Positions 25,879-34,315 of a stretch of 64,000 nt of DNA are shown one piece after another (within the stretch, counting starts at the first letter, position 1; each line of letters opens with the position of its first letter). The translations under genes were made by a program, and so were the position numbers. Below the pieces are notes generated by a model, which had not been told where the DNA came from, searched no databases, and worked only from the letters and a program-made list of their open reading frames with translations. Source of the DNA: Mucilaginibacter sp. cycad4 (lineage in GTDB: Bacteria; Bacteroidota; Bacteroidia; Sphingobacteriales; Sphingobacteriaceae); NCBI RefSeq assembly GCF_034263275.1, contig NZ_CP139559.1, forward strand, positions 1,364,001 through 1,428,000. Direction: 5' to 3'.

Positions 25879-28173
25879 ATGAAGGTCATTTCAAAATATT
25901 TGTCGGCAGCAGCGTTAATGCTAACCTGTGTTGCTGGTGTTAACGCACAGGAAACCGCGGCAAAATTTCCTTTGATCCCTTACCCAACTCAGTTAACTGC
26001 GGGTGAAGGTTCGTTTACTATTACATCTAAAACCGGCATAGTAACTTCTAATGCTTTTAATACCGAGGCTTATGCCTTGAAAGACCTGCTGCGTAAAGGT
26101 TTGGGTAAGCCTGTTGAAGTTAGCGAGGTAAAGAAAGCTCATGCTATTAACCTTGTTTATGACGCAAGCATAACTACTCCCGAAGCGTACCGTATGAGCG
26201 TTACTAAGGAACAGGTAGTTATCCGTGCAAAAGATCCCGCGGGTGTATTTCATGCGGTGGAAACCATTCGTCAATTATTACCTGTAGGCATCGAAGCCGG
26301 TGTTGTGCAAAAGCAACTCACGCTGCCGGTTGTAACTATTGAGGACGCGCCTGTTTATGAGTGGCGAGGTATGCATCTGGATGTATCGAGGCACTTCTTT
26401 TCGGTAAGCTACTTGAAAAAGTTTATCGACAGGATGGCTTTGTACAAGATGAACAAGCTGCACCTTCATTTAACTGACGATCAGGGCTGGCGTATCGAGA
26501 TAAAAAAATATCCCTTGCTAACAGAAGCTGGTGCGTGGCGCACATTCAATAACCAGGATTCGGCCTGTATGAAAAAAGCTAAGGATAATCCTGATTTTGT
26601 GATCGATAAAGAGCATATCATCCAAAAAGATGGTAAAACCATGTACGGTGGTTTTTACACCCAGGACGAAATGAAAAGTGTAGTAGCTTATGCGGCAGCA
26701 CGTCACATCGACATTGTTCCGGAAATTGATATGCCGGGCCACATGATGGCCGCCATTAATTCGTATCCGTTTTTAACCTGCGATGGAGAAAATAAATGGG
26801 GCGAGCTGTTCACCAAGCCTATCTGTCCGTGTAACGAAACTACTTTTGAGTTTGCCGAGAATGTATTTACCGAGATCATGCAGATCTTCCCGTCAAAATA
26901 TATCCATATCGGTGGCGATGAAGTTGACCGCACCAATTGGGGTAAATCAGACGCCTGTAAAGCCTTAATGGCCAAAGAAGGTATCAAAGACCTGGCCGGC
27001 CTGCATAGCTATTTCATTAACCGCATGGAGAAGTTTTTCAATTCTAAAGGCCGGAAGCTGATTGGCTGGGACGAGGTGATTGAAGGTGGCATCAGCCCAA
27101 CGGCTATTATTATGTACTGGCGAACCTGGGTGCCCGATGCGCCTGTAAAAGCCGTCAAGAATGGCAATACAGTGATCATGACCCCGGGCGAGCCTCTTTA
27201 TTTTGATAATCAGCCCGATCAATATTCAATCAGTAAGGTTTATCATTTTAACCCTGTGCCTAAAGTGCTGAACGCGGAAGAAGCAAAATCGATCATCGGT
27301 GCGCAGGCTAACCTTTGGTCGGAAATGATCCCATCCGAAAAACGTGCCGATTATATGTACATGCTGCGTTTAACCGCTTTGTCCGAAATGCTGTGGACGC
27401 ACAAGGAAGCTGAATACGATTCATACCTGCAACGTTTGACTGAGCAATACAAAAGGATGGACGCGCTGAAGATCAACTATCGCTTGCCCGATTTGCCAAA
27501 CCTGCTTAACGAATACGTTTTCATCGATGAAGGCAAATTGAGTATAACCTCACCATTGCCAAGCCTCACTATCCGTTATACTACTGATGGCACATTGCCG
27601 GATGTTAAATCCCCGGTATTGCCATCTCCGTTAGCTATCACAAAGTCAGAACTGGTAAGAGTTGCGGCATTTACGCCGGCAGGTACCCGTGGTGATGTTT
27701 ACAACCTGAACTATACCCAGCAGCAAATGCTTGGTCCGGTTAAAATTGCTCAGCCAAAACCCGGACTTACAGCTACTTATTATAAAGCTTTTTTCAAAAA
27801 AACTGCTTTAATGCAAGATGCGAAAGTTGATAGCACTTTCACTACTGATAAGATAGAAGTGTCTGCTACTGTTAAGGCTCCGTCATTTGGCATTACTTAT
27901 AAAGGTTATATCGATGTGCCGACTGATGGTATTTACAGCTTTTATTTGACCTGCGATGACGGCGGCGTGCTGTATATTGGCGATAAAACGGTTGTTGATA
28001 ACGATGGTAACCACTCGGCGCAGGAGCGCAGCGGGCAGGTTGCACTAAAGACGGGAGCGCATCCGTTTAAGCTTGATTTTATTGAAGGCGGCGGCGGCTT
28101 TAAGCTGTTGTTGAAATATAGTGTTAATGGTTCGGCACCTGCGGACGTGCCAGCATCATGGTTTAAAAATTAA
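25879..28173 (+). CDS. GH20 beta-N-acetylhexosaminidase with C-terminal PA14 domain
   Basis: 764 residues with a signal peptide (ending near VNAQ, residue 24). A GH20b domain (30-150) precedes the catalytic barrel: EWRGMHLDVSRHFFSVSYLK, MNKLHLHLTDDQGWRIEIKK, and the catalytic pair Asp347-Glu348 in IHIGGDEVDRTNWG. A chitobiase-type C-terminal domain (RYTTDGTLPDVKSPVLPSPL) and a PA14 carbohydrate-binding module (YKGYIDVPTDGIYSFYLTCD, about 640-764) follow. It removes terminal beta-GlcNAc/GalNAc, here probably antennal GlcNAc. SD AGGAG lies upstream. It is 13 nt after GH2 and 15 nt before the second GH29, hence one operon. Confidence 0.94.
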   Translation: MKVISKYLSAAALMLTCVAGVNAQETAAKFPLIPYPTQLTAGEGSFTITSKTGIVTSNAFNTEAYALKDLLRKGLGKPVEVSEVKKAHAINLVYDASITTPEAYRMSVTKEQVVIRAKDPAGVFHAVETIRQLLPVGIEAGVVQKQLTLPVVTIEDAPVYEWRGMHLDVSRHFFSVSYLKKFIDRMALYKMNKLHLHLTDDQGWRIEIKKYPLLTEAGAWRTFNNQDSACMKKAKDNPDFVIDKEHIIQKDGKTMYGGFYTQDEMKSVVAYAAARHIDIVPEIDMPGHMMAAINSYPFLTCDGENKWGELFTKPICPCNETTFEFAENVFTEIMQIFPSKYIHIGGDEVDRTNWGKSDACKALMAKEGIKDLAGLHSYFINRMEKFFNSKGRKLIGWDEVIEGGISPTAIIMYWRTWVPDAPVKAVKNGNTVIMTPGEPLYFDNQPDQYSISKVYHFNPVPKVLNAEEAKSIIGAQANLWSEMIPSEKRADYMYMLRLTALSEMLWTHKEAEYDSYLQRLTEQYKRMDALKINYRLPDLPNLLNEYVFIDEGKLSITSPLPSLTIRYTTDGTLPDVKSPVLPSPLAITKSELVRVAAFTPAGTRGDVYNLNYTQQQMLGPVKIAQPKPGLTATYYKAFFKKTALMQDAKVDSTFTTDKIEVSATVKAPSFGITYKGYIDVPTDGIYSFYLTCDDGGVLYIGDKTVVDNDGNHSAQERSGQVALKTGAHPFKLDFIEGGGGFKLLLKYSVNGSAPADVPASWFKN

Positions 28174-28188
28174 AACTAATAACCAATT

Positions 28189-30306
28189 ATGAATAAGTTT
28201 ACAGGCATTGCCTTGTTGTTACTGGGTGTCGGTTTAAATTCTTTTAGCCAAACAACTCCCAAGCCATATTGCGTATTACCTACAAAAGGGCAGCTCAACT
28301 GGCAGGAAACAGGTATGTATTGCATTATCCACTATGGCGTTGATACGTATACCGACAAGGAGTGGGGTTTTGGCGACGAAGACCCAAAGATCTTTAACCC
28401 ATCACAATTCAGCGCCTTACAGATTGTAGCTGCCGCAAAGGCGGGAGGCTTTAAGGGGGTTGTTGTGGTCGCCAAACACCATGATGGCTTTTGCATTTGG
28501 CCAACTAAAACTACAGAGCACAACATCAGCAAGAGTCCCTATAAAAACGGTAAGGGCGATATGCTGAAAGAGTATCGCGAAGCATGCGATAAGCTGGGCA
28601 TGAAGCTGGGTGTTTACTGCTCACCTTGGGACAGGAATAATCCTAATTACGGCACTGCCGAATATGTAAAGATTTATCGTGCGCAATTGAAAGAGCTGTA
28701 TACCAATTATGGCCCGCTGTTTATTTCATGGCACGATGGTGCTAACGGGGGCGATGGCTATTATGGCGGCAAACGCGAAGTAAGGAAAATTGACCGCTCA
28801 ACTTATTACGGATGGGATACTACCTGGGCCATTACCCGTAAACTGCAGCCTAATGCTGTACTGTTTGGGGATGTTGGTCCGGATGTGCGCTGGGTAGGCA
28901 ACGAGGAAGGCCATGCAGGTGAAACCTGCTGGGCAACCTATACGCCGCATGCACCTGATGAAGGAAAAATTCCGGCCAACGGTTACGTAAAAGATTATGA
29001 AGGCACAGAAGGTACCCGCAACGGTAAATACTGGATGCCGGCCGAGTGTGACGTATCGTTACGTCCGGGATGGTTTTATCATAAAACACAGGATGAAGGC
29101 GTAAAATCTCCTTATACCTTGCTTGATCTGTATTATAAAAGTGTAGGTCGTGGCGCGGCGCTTGACCTGGGTTTATCACCTGATCCGCGTGGTATTATTA
29201 ATGAGATTGACGTTAAATCATTAACCGAGTTCGGCAATTTGCTTAAGCAAACCTTTGCTGTTAATTTGGCAAAAGGCGCCACGCTAACGGCAAGTAATGT
29301 ACGAGGCGGTAACAAAGCCAAATTTGGTCCGCAGTTTTTATTGGATGATAACCGCTACAGTTATTGGGCTACCGATGATAAAGTAACTACTCCCGAATTA
29401 ACTATCGATCTGCATTCGCCAAAAACATTTAACGTGATCCGCCTGCGCGAAAATATCAAACTCGGGCAGCGTATTGAGGCTGTTGAAGTAGATGCTTACC
29501 TGAACGGCAAATGGGGGCAGATTGGCTCGGCTACCAGCATCGGCGGTAACAGGCTGATCCGTTTAACACAAAATATAACGGCAAGTAAATTAAGGTTAAG
29601 AGTTACTGCATCGCCGGTGGCTATAGCTTTGAGCGATTTCGGGATCTATAAAGAACCTGTTCACTTAACAGCACCAAAAGTAGCCCGCAATAAAAAAGGC
29701 GAAATCAGCATCACAACCGAAGCGCCGGTAAGCGCTATTCACTATACGCTTGATGGCCATGAGCCAACGCTGAGTTCGCCGGTTTACAGCAAACCATTTA
29801 CGCTTAATGACGGTGGAGTGGTAAAGGCCCGCAGCTTTGAAGGTAAGGGTCAGCAAAGTGAAAGTACTTATGTTTCTTTTGGCTATGCTAAAACCGATTG
29901 GAATGTATTTGACGCTAACGCTGCCGGTGATGAGTGGAACAAGGCCGAAAATGCTTTCGACGAAAACACACGCAGCCTTTACAGTACCCTGAAAAAGGAA
30001 GATGCACAATTCCCGCAGCAGATCAGCGTTGATTTGGGCCGGGAGCAAAAGATAAAAGCATTCGGCTACCTGCCAAGGCAGGACAAGCAAGCCGGGGGTA
30101 TTGTAGATAGCTATGTGTTTTACATCAGCAATGATGGCAAAGCCTGGGAAAAGATAGCTTCGGGCGAGTTTGCCAATATCAAATCGAACCCTATTGAGCA
30201 GCCTGTTGTTTTAAAGCAAGAGGTAAGGGCCCGTTATTTTAAATTTGAAGCGGCACATGTAATTGCCGGTAATGGTATCACCGTGGCCGAATTAAGCGTT
30301 TATTAA
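28189..30306 (+). CDS. GH29 alpha-L-fucosidase with discoidin-like domain (second)
   Basis: 705 residues with a signal peptide ending near SFSQ (residue 21). The catalytic domain (about 30-350) has the shape of the plant-type/subfamily B fucosidases: WQETGMYCIIHYGVDTYTDK, FKGVVVVAKHHDGFCIWPTK and PLFISWHDGANGG with Asp183 as likely nucleophile. It is followed by an F5/8 type C-like region, a chitobiase-like beta domain (IHYTLDGHEPTLSSPVYSKP), and a second discoidin-like module to the end. Subfamily B enzymes prefer alpha-1,3/1,4-fucose on branched acceptors, as in Lewis-a antennae of plant N-glycans. It is quite different from the first GH29 at 21466. Confidence 0.92.
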   Translation: MNKFTGIALLLLGVGLNSFSQTTPKPYCVLPTKGQLNWQETGMYCIIHYGVDTYTDKEWGFGDEDPKIFNPSQFSALQIVAAAKAGGFKGVVVVAKHHDGFCIWPTKTTEHNISKSPYKNGKGDMLKEYREACDKLGMKLGVYCSPWDRNNPNYGTAEYVKIYRAQLKELYTNYGPLFISWHDGANGGDGYYGGKREVRKIDRSTYYGWDTTWAITRKLQPNAVLFGDVGPDVRWVGNEEGHAGETCWATYTPHAPDEGKIPANGYVKDYEGTEGTRNGKYWMPAECDVSLRPGWFYHKTQDEGVKSPYTLLDLYYKSVGRGAALDLGLSPDPRGIINEIDVKSLTEFGNLLKQTFAVNLAKGATLTASNVRGGNKAKFGPQFLLDDNRYSYWATDDKVTTPELTIDLHSPKTFNVIRLRENIKLGQRIEAVEVDAYLNGKWGQIGSATSIGGNRLIRLTQNITASKLRLRVTASPVAIALSDFGIYKEPVHLTAPKVARNKKGEISITTEAPVSAIHYTLDGHEPTLSSPVYSKPFTLNDGGVVKARSFEGKGQQSESTYVSFGYAKTDWNVFDANAAGDEWNKAENAFDENTRSLYSTLKKEDAQFPQQISVDLGREQKIKAFGYLPRQDKQAGGIVDSYVFYISNDGKAWEKIASGEFANIKSNPIEQPVVLKQEVRARYFKFEAAHVIAGNGITVAELSVY

Positions 30307-30375
30307 TAATCTATTAAGTATTGAGGTTTATTTTGTGAGCGATATAAACCTCCATACCATCATCGAAAATAAAGA

Positions 30376-32652
30376 ATGAAAAAACAACTCGTTTTGGCCG
30401 GTTTACTGGCCCTGGCTAATTTAAGCTCCCAGGCACAAAGGCACAGGTCGCAGCCTATGAAGAAAGCAGCCGGTTTAACCCAATACGTCGACCCATACAT
30501 CGGTACCGGTTTCCACGGTCATGTTTTTGTGGGTGCCAGTGTGCCGTTTGGCGCGGTGCAGTTAGGCCCAACTAATATTTCTGAAGGCTGGGATTGGTGC
30601 TCTGGCTATCACATTTCTGATTCTACCATCATCGGCTTCCAGCATACCCACCTAAGTGGTACCGGCATTGGCGATTTGGGCGATATTTCCTTTATGCCTA
30701 CAACCGGAGCTATCAATGTATATAAAGGCAGCAATAAAAACCTAAAAAGCGGATATGTATCGTTATTTAGCCATAAGGATGAGGTTGTAAAACCGGGTTA
30801 CTATAAAGTAAAACTTAAGAAATACGATATCGGCGTTGAGCTTACCGCCAGTACCCGCGTCGGGATGCATAAATACACTTTCCCGGCTTCAAAAGATGCA
30901 CATATCCTCATCGATTTGCAGGAAGGCATTGGCTGGGACAGGCCAGTGGATACTTACATTAAACAGGTGGATAAGAATACCATTTGCGGTTATCGTTTTT
31001 CCAAAGGATGGGCAGATGATCAGCGTATTTATTTTACCGCTGTATTTTCAAAGCCTATTAAGACGTTTGCCGTTTACGATAGCACCGCTAATATAAAAGG
31101 CACCGAGCTTAAAGGTGTAAAAGTAAAAGGTGTAATCAGCTTTGCTACCACCAAAGGTGAGGTTGTTTATGCTAAAGTAGGGATCTCGCCGGTAAGCGCT
31201 GAGAATGCCATGCTTAACATCAAAGGCGAAATACCGGGCTGGGATTTTAATAAAGTAGTTGCTGATGCAGATGCAGCCTGGAACAAGCAATTGCAAAAGA
31301 TCACGATCAAGGCAGATTCATTATCACAAATGAAGAAGTTTTATACCGCTTTTTATCACACCATGATAGCGCCCTCTATTTTTAACGATGTGAATGGCGA
31401 GTACTGGGGAACCGATAAAAAAGTCCACAAAAACGAAGGTTTTAATAATGTAACCACATTTTCGTTATGGGATACCTACAGGTCAAACAACCCGCTGTCA
31501 ACCATTATCCACCCGGAGCATGTGAACGATATGATCAACTCCATGCTGGCTATTTATCAGCAGCAGGGCAGCTTACCGGTTTGGCATTTAATGGCTAACG
31601 AAACCAATTGCATGGTGGGTTACAGCGCGGTGCCGGTTGTTGCCGATGCTTTGTTAAAAGGTTACAAAGGCTTTGATGCCAACTTAGCATACGAGGCCAT
31701 GAAAACCACCGCCATGGGCGATGACCGTGGTATTAAATACGTTAAAAAATATGGTTATATCCCGGCAGATAGCAGCCGCGAATCAGTTTCAATGGGTCTT
31801 GAATATGCCATTGACGACTGGAGCCTGGCGCAGGTAGCCAAAAAATTAGGCAAAACGGAAGATTATGCTTACTTCAGCAAACGTGGTGCCTACTACAAAA
31901 ACTATTATGATGCGAAGGCGGGGTTTATGCGTGGCCGTTTATCGCAGGATGCCTGGCGTACACCTTACAGCCCATTCATTTCTATCCATGAAACCGGCGA
32001 TTTCACCGAAGGCAATGGCTGGCAGTATACCTTTCTTGTTCCGCAGGACGTGGAAGGTTTAATTGATATGCTGGGCGGCGTTGATAAGTTTAACATAAAA
32101 TTAGATTCGTTGTTTATTGCGCAGGGCGATATGGGTAAATTTAAATCGCCGGATGTATCAGGCTTGATCGGTCAGTATGCACATGGCAATGAGCCGAGCC
32201 ACCCGATGAGCTACTATTACGCTTACTCAGGCAAACCATGGAAAACAGCCGAAAAAGTAAGGTTTATTCTGGATGATTTTTATACCGATAAACCGGATGG
32301 TATTATTGGTAATGAAGACGTAGGGCAAATGTCGGCCTGGTATGTGTTATCTGCTGTTGGTTTTTATCCTGTTAACCCGGCCAACGGTTTGTATGTATTC
32401 GGCAGTCCGGTAGTTAATGAGGCTACGCTGCAATTGCAGGGTAATAAAAAATTCCACGTAGTGGTTAAAAAAAATGGCCCTAAAAATAAGTATATCCAGG
32501 CCATGACGCTTAACGGAGCTAATTACACCAAAACTTATATCAAGCACACTGATGTTATGCAAGGCGGTGAACTGGTGATTACCATGGGAGATAAGCCTGG
32601 TACAGTTTGGGGCGTTGGTGAAGCCAATAGAGCGGTTTCTGTGTTGAAGTAA
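30376..32652 (+). CDS. GH92 alpha-mannosidase
   Basis: 758 residues with a signal peptide ending near SSQAQ (residue 21). It starts with the GH92 hallmark YVDPYIGTGFHGHVFVGASV and GAVQLGPTNISEGWDWCSGY, followed by FQHTHLSGTGIGDLGDISFM, an (alpha/alpha)6 barrel with FSLWDTYRSNNPLSTIIHPE, EGNGWQYTFLVPQDVEGLID, and the closing GNEDVGQMSAWYVLSAVGFY. GH92 enzymes are calcium-dependent inverting exo-alpha-mannosidases that strip N-glycan mannose. The linkage specificity is not certain. It is the last gene of the enzyme series, 69 nt after the fucosidase, and is followed by a large palindromic element. Confidence 0.95.
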   Translation: MKKQLVLAGLLALANLSSQAQRHRSQPMKKAAGLTQYVDPYIGTGFHGHVFVGASVPFGAVQLGPTNISEGWDWCSGYHISDSTIIGFQHTHLSGTGIGDLGDISFMPTTGAINVYKGSNKNLKSGYVSLFSHKDEVVKPGYYKVKLKKYDIGVELTASTRVGMHKYTFPASKDAHILIDLQEGIGWDRPVDTYIKQVDKNTICGYRFSKGWADDQRIYFTAVFSKPIKTFAVYDSTANIKGTELKGVKVKGVISFATTKGEVVYAKVGISPVSAENAMLNIKGEIPGWDFNKVVADADAAWNKQLQKITIKADSLSQMKKFYTAFYHTMIAPSIFNDVNGEYWGTDKKVHKNEGFNNVTTFSLWDTYRSNNPLSTIIHPEHVNDMINSMLAIYQQQGSLPVWHLMANETNCMVGYSAVPVVADALLKGYKGFDANLAYEAMKTTAMGDDRGIKYVKKYGYIPADSSRESVSMGLEYAIDDWSLAQVAKKLGKTEDYAYFSKRGAYYKNYYDAKAGFMRGRLSQDAWRTPYSPFISIHETGDFTEGNGWQYTFLVPQDVEGLIDMLGGVDKFNIKLDSLFIAQGDMGKFKSPDVSGLIGQYAHGNEPSHPMSYYYAYSGKPWKTAEKVRFILDDFYTDKPDGIIGNEDVGQMSAWYVLSAVGFYPVNPANGLYVFGSPVVNEATLQLQGNKKFHVVVKKNGPKNKYIQAMTLNGANYTKTYIKHTDVMQGGELVITMGDKPGTVWGVGEANRAVSVLK

Positions 32653-32679
32653 TTCGTCGTTTCGATATCTCTACAGCAT

Positions 32680-32820
32680 GTTCAAGCGTCCACGCTTGAA
32701 TACAAAATACCCGGGAGCGTCCACGCTCCCGGGTATTTTGTTAATGGCTGCTTTATGCTCTAACGTGGCAGTAAGCGTGGACGCTTACTTTTTGAATAAT
32801 TCAAGCGTGGACGCTTGAAC
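32680..32820. repeat. 141-bp MITE-like element with perfect 21-bp terminal inverted repeats
   Basis: 32680-32700 and 32800-32820 are exact reverse complements of each other over 21 bp. The core AGCGT-(CC or GG)-ACGCT occurs four times: in both ends, in a 40-bp palindrome with 19-bp arms at 32702-32741, and in GTAAGCGTGGACGCTTAC at 32771-32788. No coding capacity. It lies downstream of GH92. The remaining DNA to 33133 holds only a short tandem GGGTTAACA word and nothing else I recognise. Confidence 0.8.
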
Positions 32821-33133
32821 TTGCCAAAGTTGGTGTCATCAACGGATCACTCGGTCGCTACCTTCCAATCAGTCAACATTTATCAAATCATGCGGTATCG
32901 TGATAACACCGGCCACGTACGGGAACGACAGGGTTAACAGGGTTAACACAATTTTGAATAGAGTGGTTTATATAATTGATAATCAGATACTTGGAAAACA
33001 GAGGGGGTTACACGAAAGATTTCCAAAATATTCAGCTTGTGGCTGGTGTTGTTAGGCTTGAACTTGTAGAAAATATCTCCATAAGATAAATCCCTAATTA
33101 AAACTTAATTTCCATTCCACATGTTATCTCCCC

Positions 33134-34219
33134 ATGAACCGTCTCCTCAAAAAGCTCGAAAAAATTGGCCGCGATCCTAAGATCACTGCAAAAGCAGTTG
33201 GCCTGCGTTACGTATCCGATTCCTCACCGGGATATACCCGCAAAAAATCGGGCAAGGGTTGGAGTTATTATGATGCCGACGGCTCGCTTGTAAAAGACAA
33301 GGAGTTGATTGCCCGTTTCAATAAACTGGTGATTCCGCCGGCTTATACCAACGTTTGGATCTCGCCGTATGAAAACGGTCACCTGCAATTTACGGGAGTT
33401 GATGCCGCCGGACGTAAGCAATACCGCTATCATATGTACTGGAATCAGATCCGTAATCAATCCAAATATCACCGCATGCAAACTTTCGCAGCGCATTTGC
33501 CTGCCATCCGGGAGCAGGTGGATAAAGACCTGGCAAGGCGCAACCTCGACCACGAAAAAGTAGTAGCATTGGTAGTGAGGTTGATGGAATTGACGAGTAT
33601 CAGGGTAGGTAACGAATCCTACAAAAAACTTTATGGGTCTTTCGGTTTAACAACTTTGCAAAACAGGCATGTAAAAGTTGAAGGTTCTAACCTCCGGTTT
33701 GAGTTTAAGGGTAAAAAGGGTGTGTTTCATAAGGTATCGCTGCAAAGCCGTAAGCTGGCAAGGCTGGTAAAACAATGTCGGGAGATCCCGGGGAAAGAAC
33801 TTTTTCAATACTATAACGAGGATGGAACAAGGTGTAGTGTAGGGTCTGGCGATATCAACAGCTATTTACATGAAATAACCGGCGAGGACTTTACTGCCAA
33901 GGATTTCCGTACCTGGGCAGGCAGCGTGAGCGCGCTGTATGCCTTTAAAGAAGCCGGGGAGTTTAACAGTATAACAGAATGTAAAAAGAAGATTGTGGGT
34001 GTTTTGGATGAAGTGGCGATAAACCTTGGGAACACGCGTACAGTTTGTAAAAAGTATTACGTGCACCCATCGGTTATTAAAAGTTATGAAGAAGGAACTA
34101 TTTTTAAGTATATCAGCCAGCTTGATGAACGCGAAGACGTAAGAGCTGCCGAACTTAATATTGCTGAGAAAGCCTTACTCAACCTGCTGGAAACGGAAAA
34201 ACTGGCCGAAGCCAGTTAG
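33134..34219 (+). CDS. DNA topoisomerase IB (poxvirus/bacterial type)
   Basis: 361 residues. It relaxes supercoils by transient 3'-phosphotyrosyl linkage. The N-terminal domain (GLRYVSDSSPGYTRKKSGKG, VIPPAYTNVWISPYENGHLQ) leads to the catalytic domain with ALVVRLMELTSIRVGNESYK (Arg), FKGKKGVFHKVSL (Lys), TAKDFRTWAGSVSAL (Arg) and CKKYYVHPSVIKSYEEG, whose Tyr309 is the expected nucleophile. The length fits bacterial TopIB. It is a stand-alone gene found in many soil bacteria. Upstream lies a 481-bp gap with a MITE-like element. Confidence 0.94.
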   Translation: MNRLLKKLEKIGRDPKITAKAVGLRYVSDSSPGYTRKKSGKGWSYYDADGSLVKDKELIARFNKLVIPPAYTNVWISPYENGHLQFTGVDAAGRKQYRYHMYWNQIRNQSKYHRMQTFAAHLPAIREQVDKDLARRNLDHEKVVALVVRLMELTSIRVGNESYKKLYGSFGLTTLQNRHVKVEGSNLRFEFKGKKGVFHKVSLQSRKLARLVKQCREIPGKELFQYYNEDGTRCSVGSGDINSYLHEITGEDFTAKDFRTWAGSVSALYAFKEAGEFNSITECKKKIVGVLDEVAINLGNTRTVCKKYYVHPSVIKSYEEGTIFKYISQLDEREDVRAAELNIAEKALLNLLETEKLAEAS

Positions 34220-34315
34220 ATGGTTGAGTATGTTTACCGGGTTGATTTTAGAGTGGTATAAAGAACGTTTTAACTATTAACTGATCTCTGTAAAACCCAG
34301 GCCCAAATCAACCAT

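Noticed and set aside
32680..32820. CRISPR array, because of four repeated 12-bp cores
   Set aside because: The repeats are palindromic, unevenly spaced and few, and no cas genes are present.
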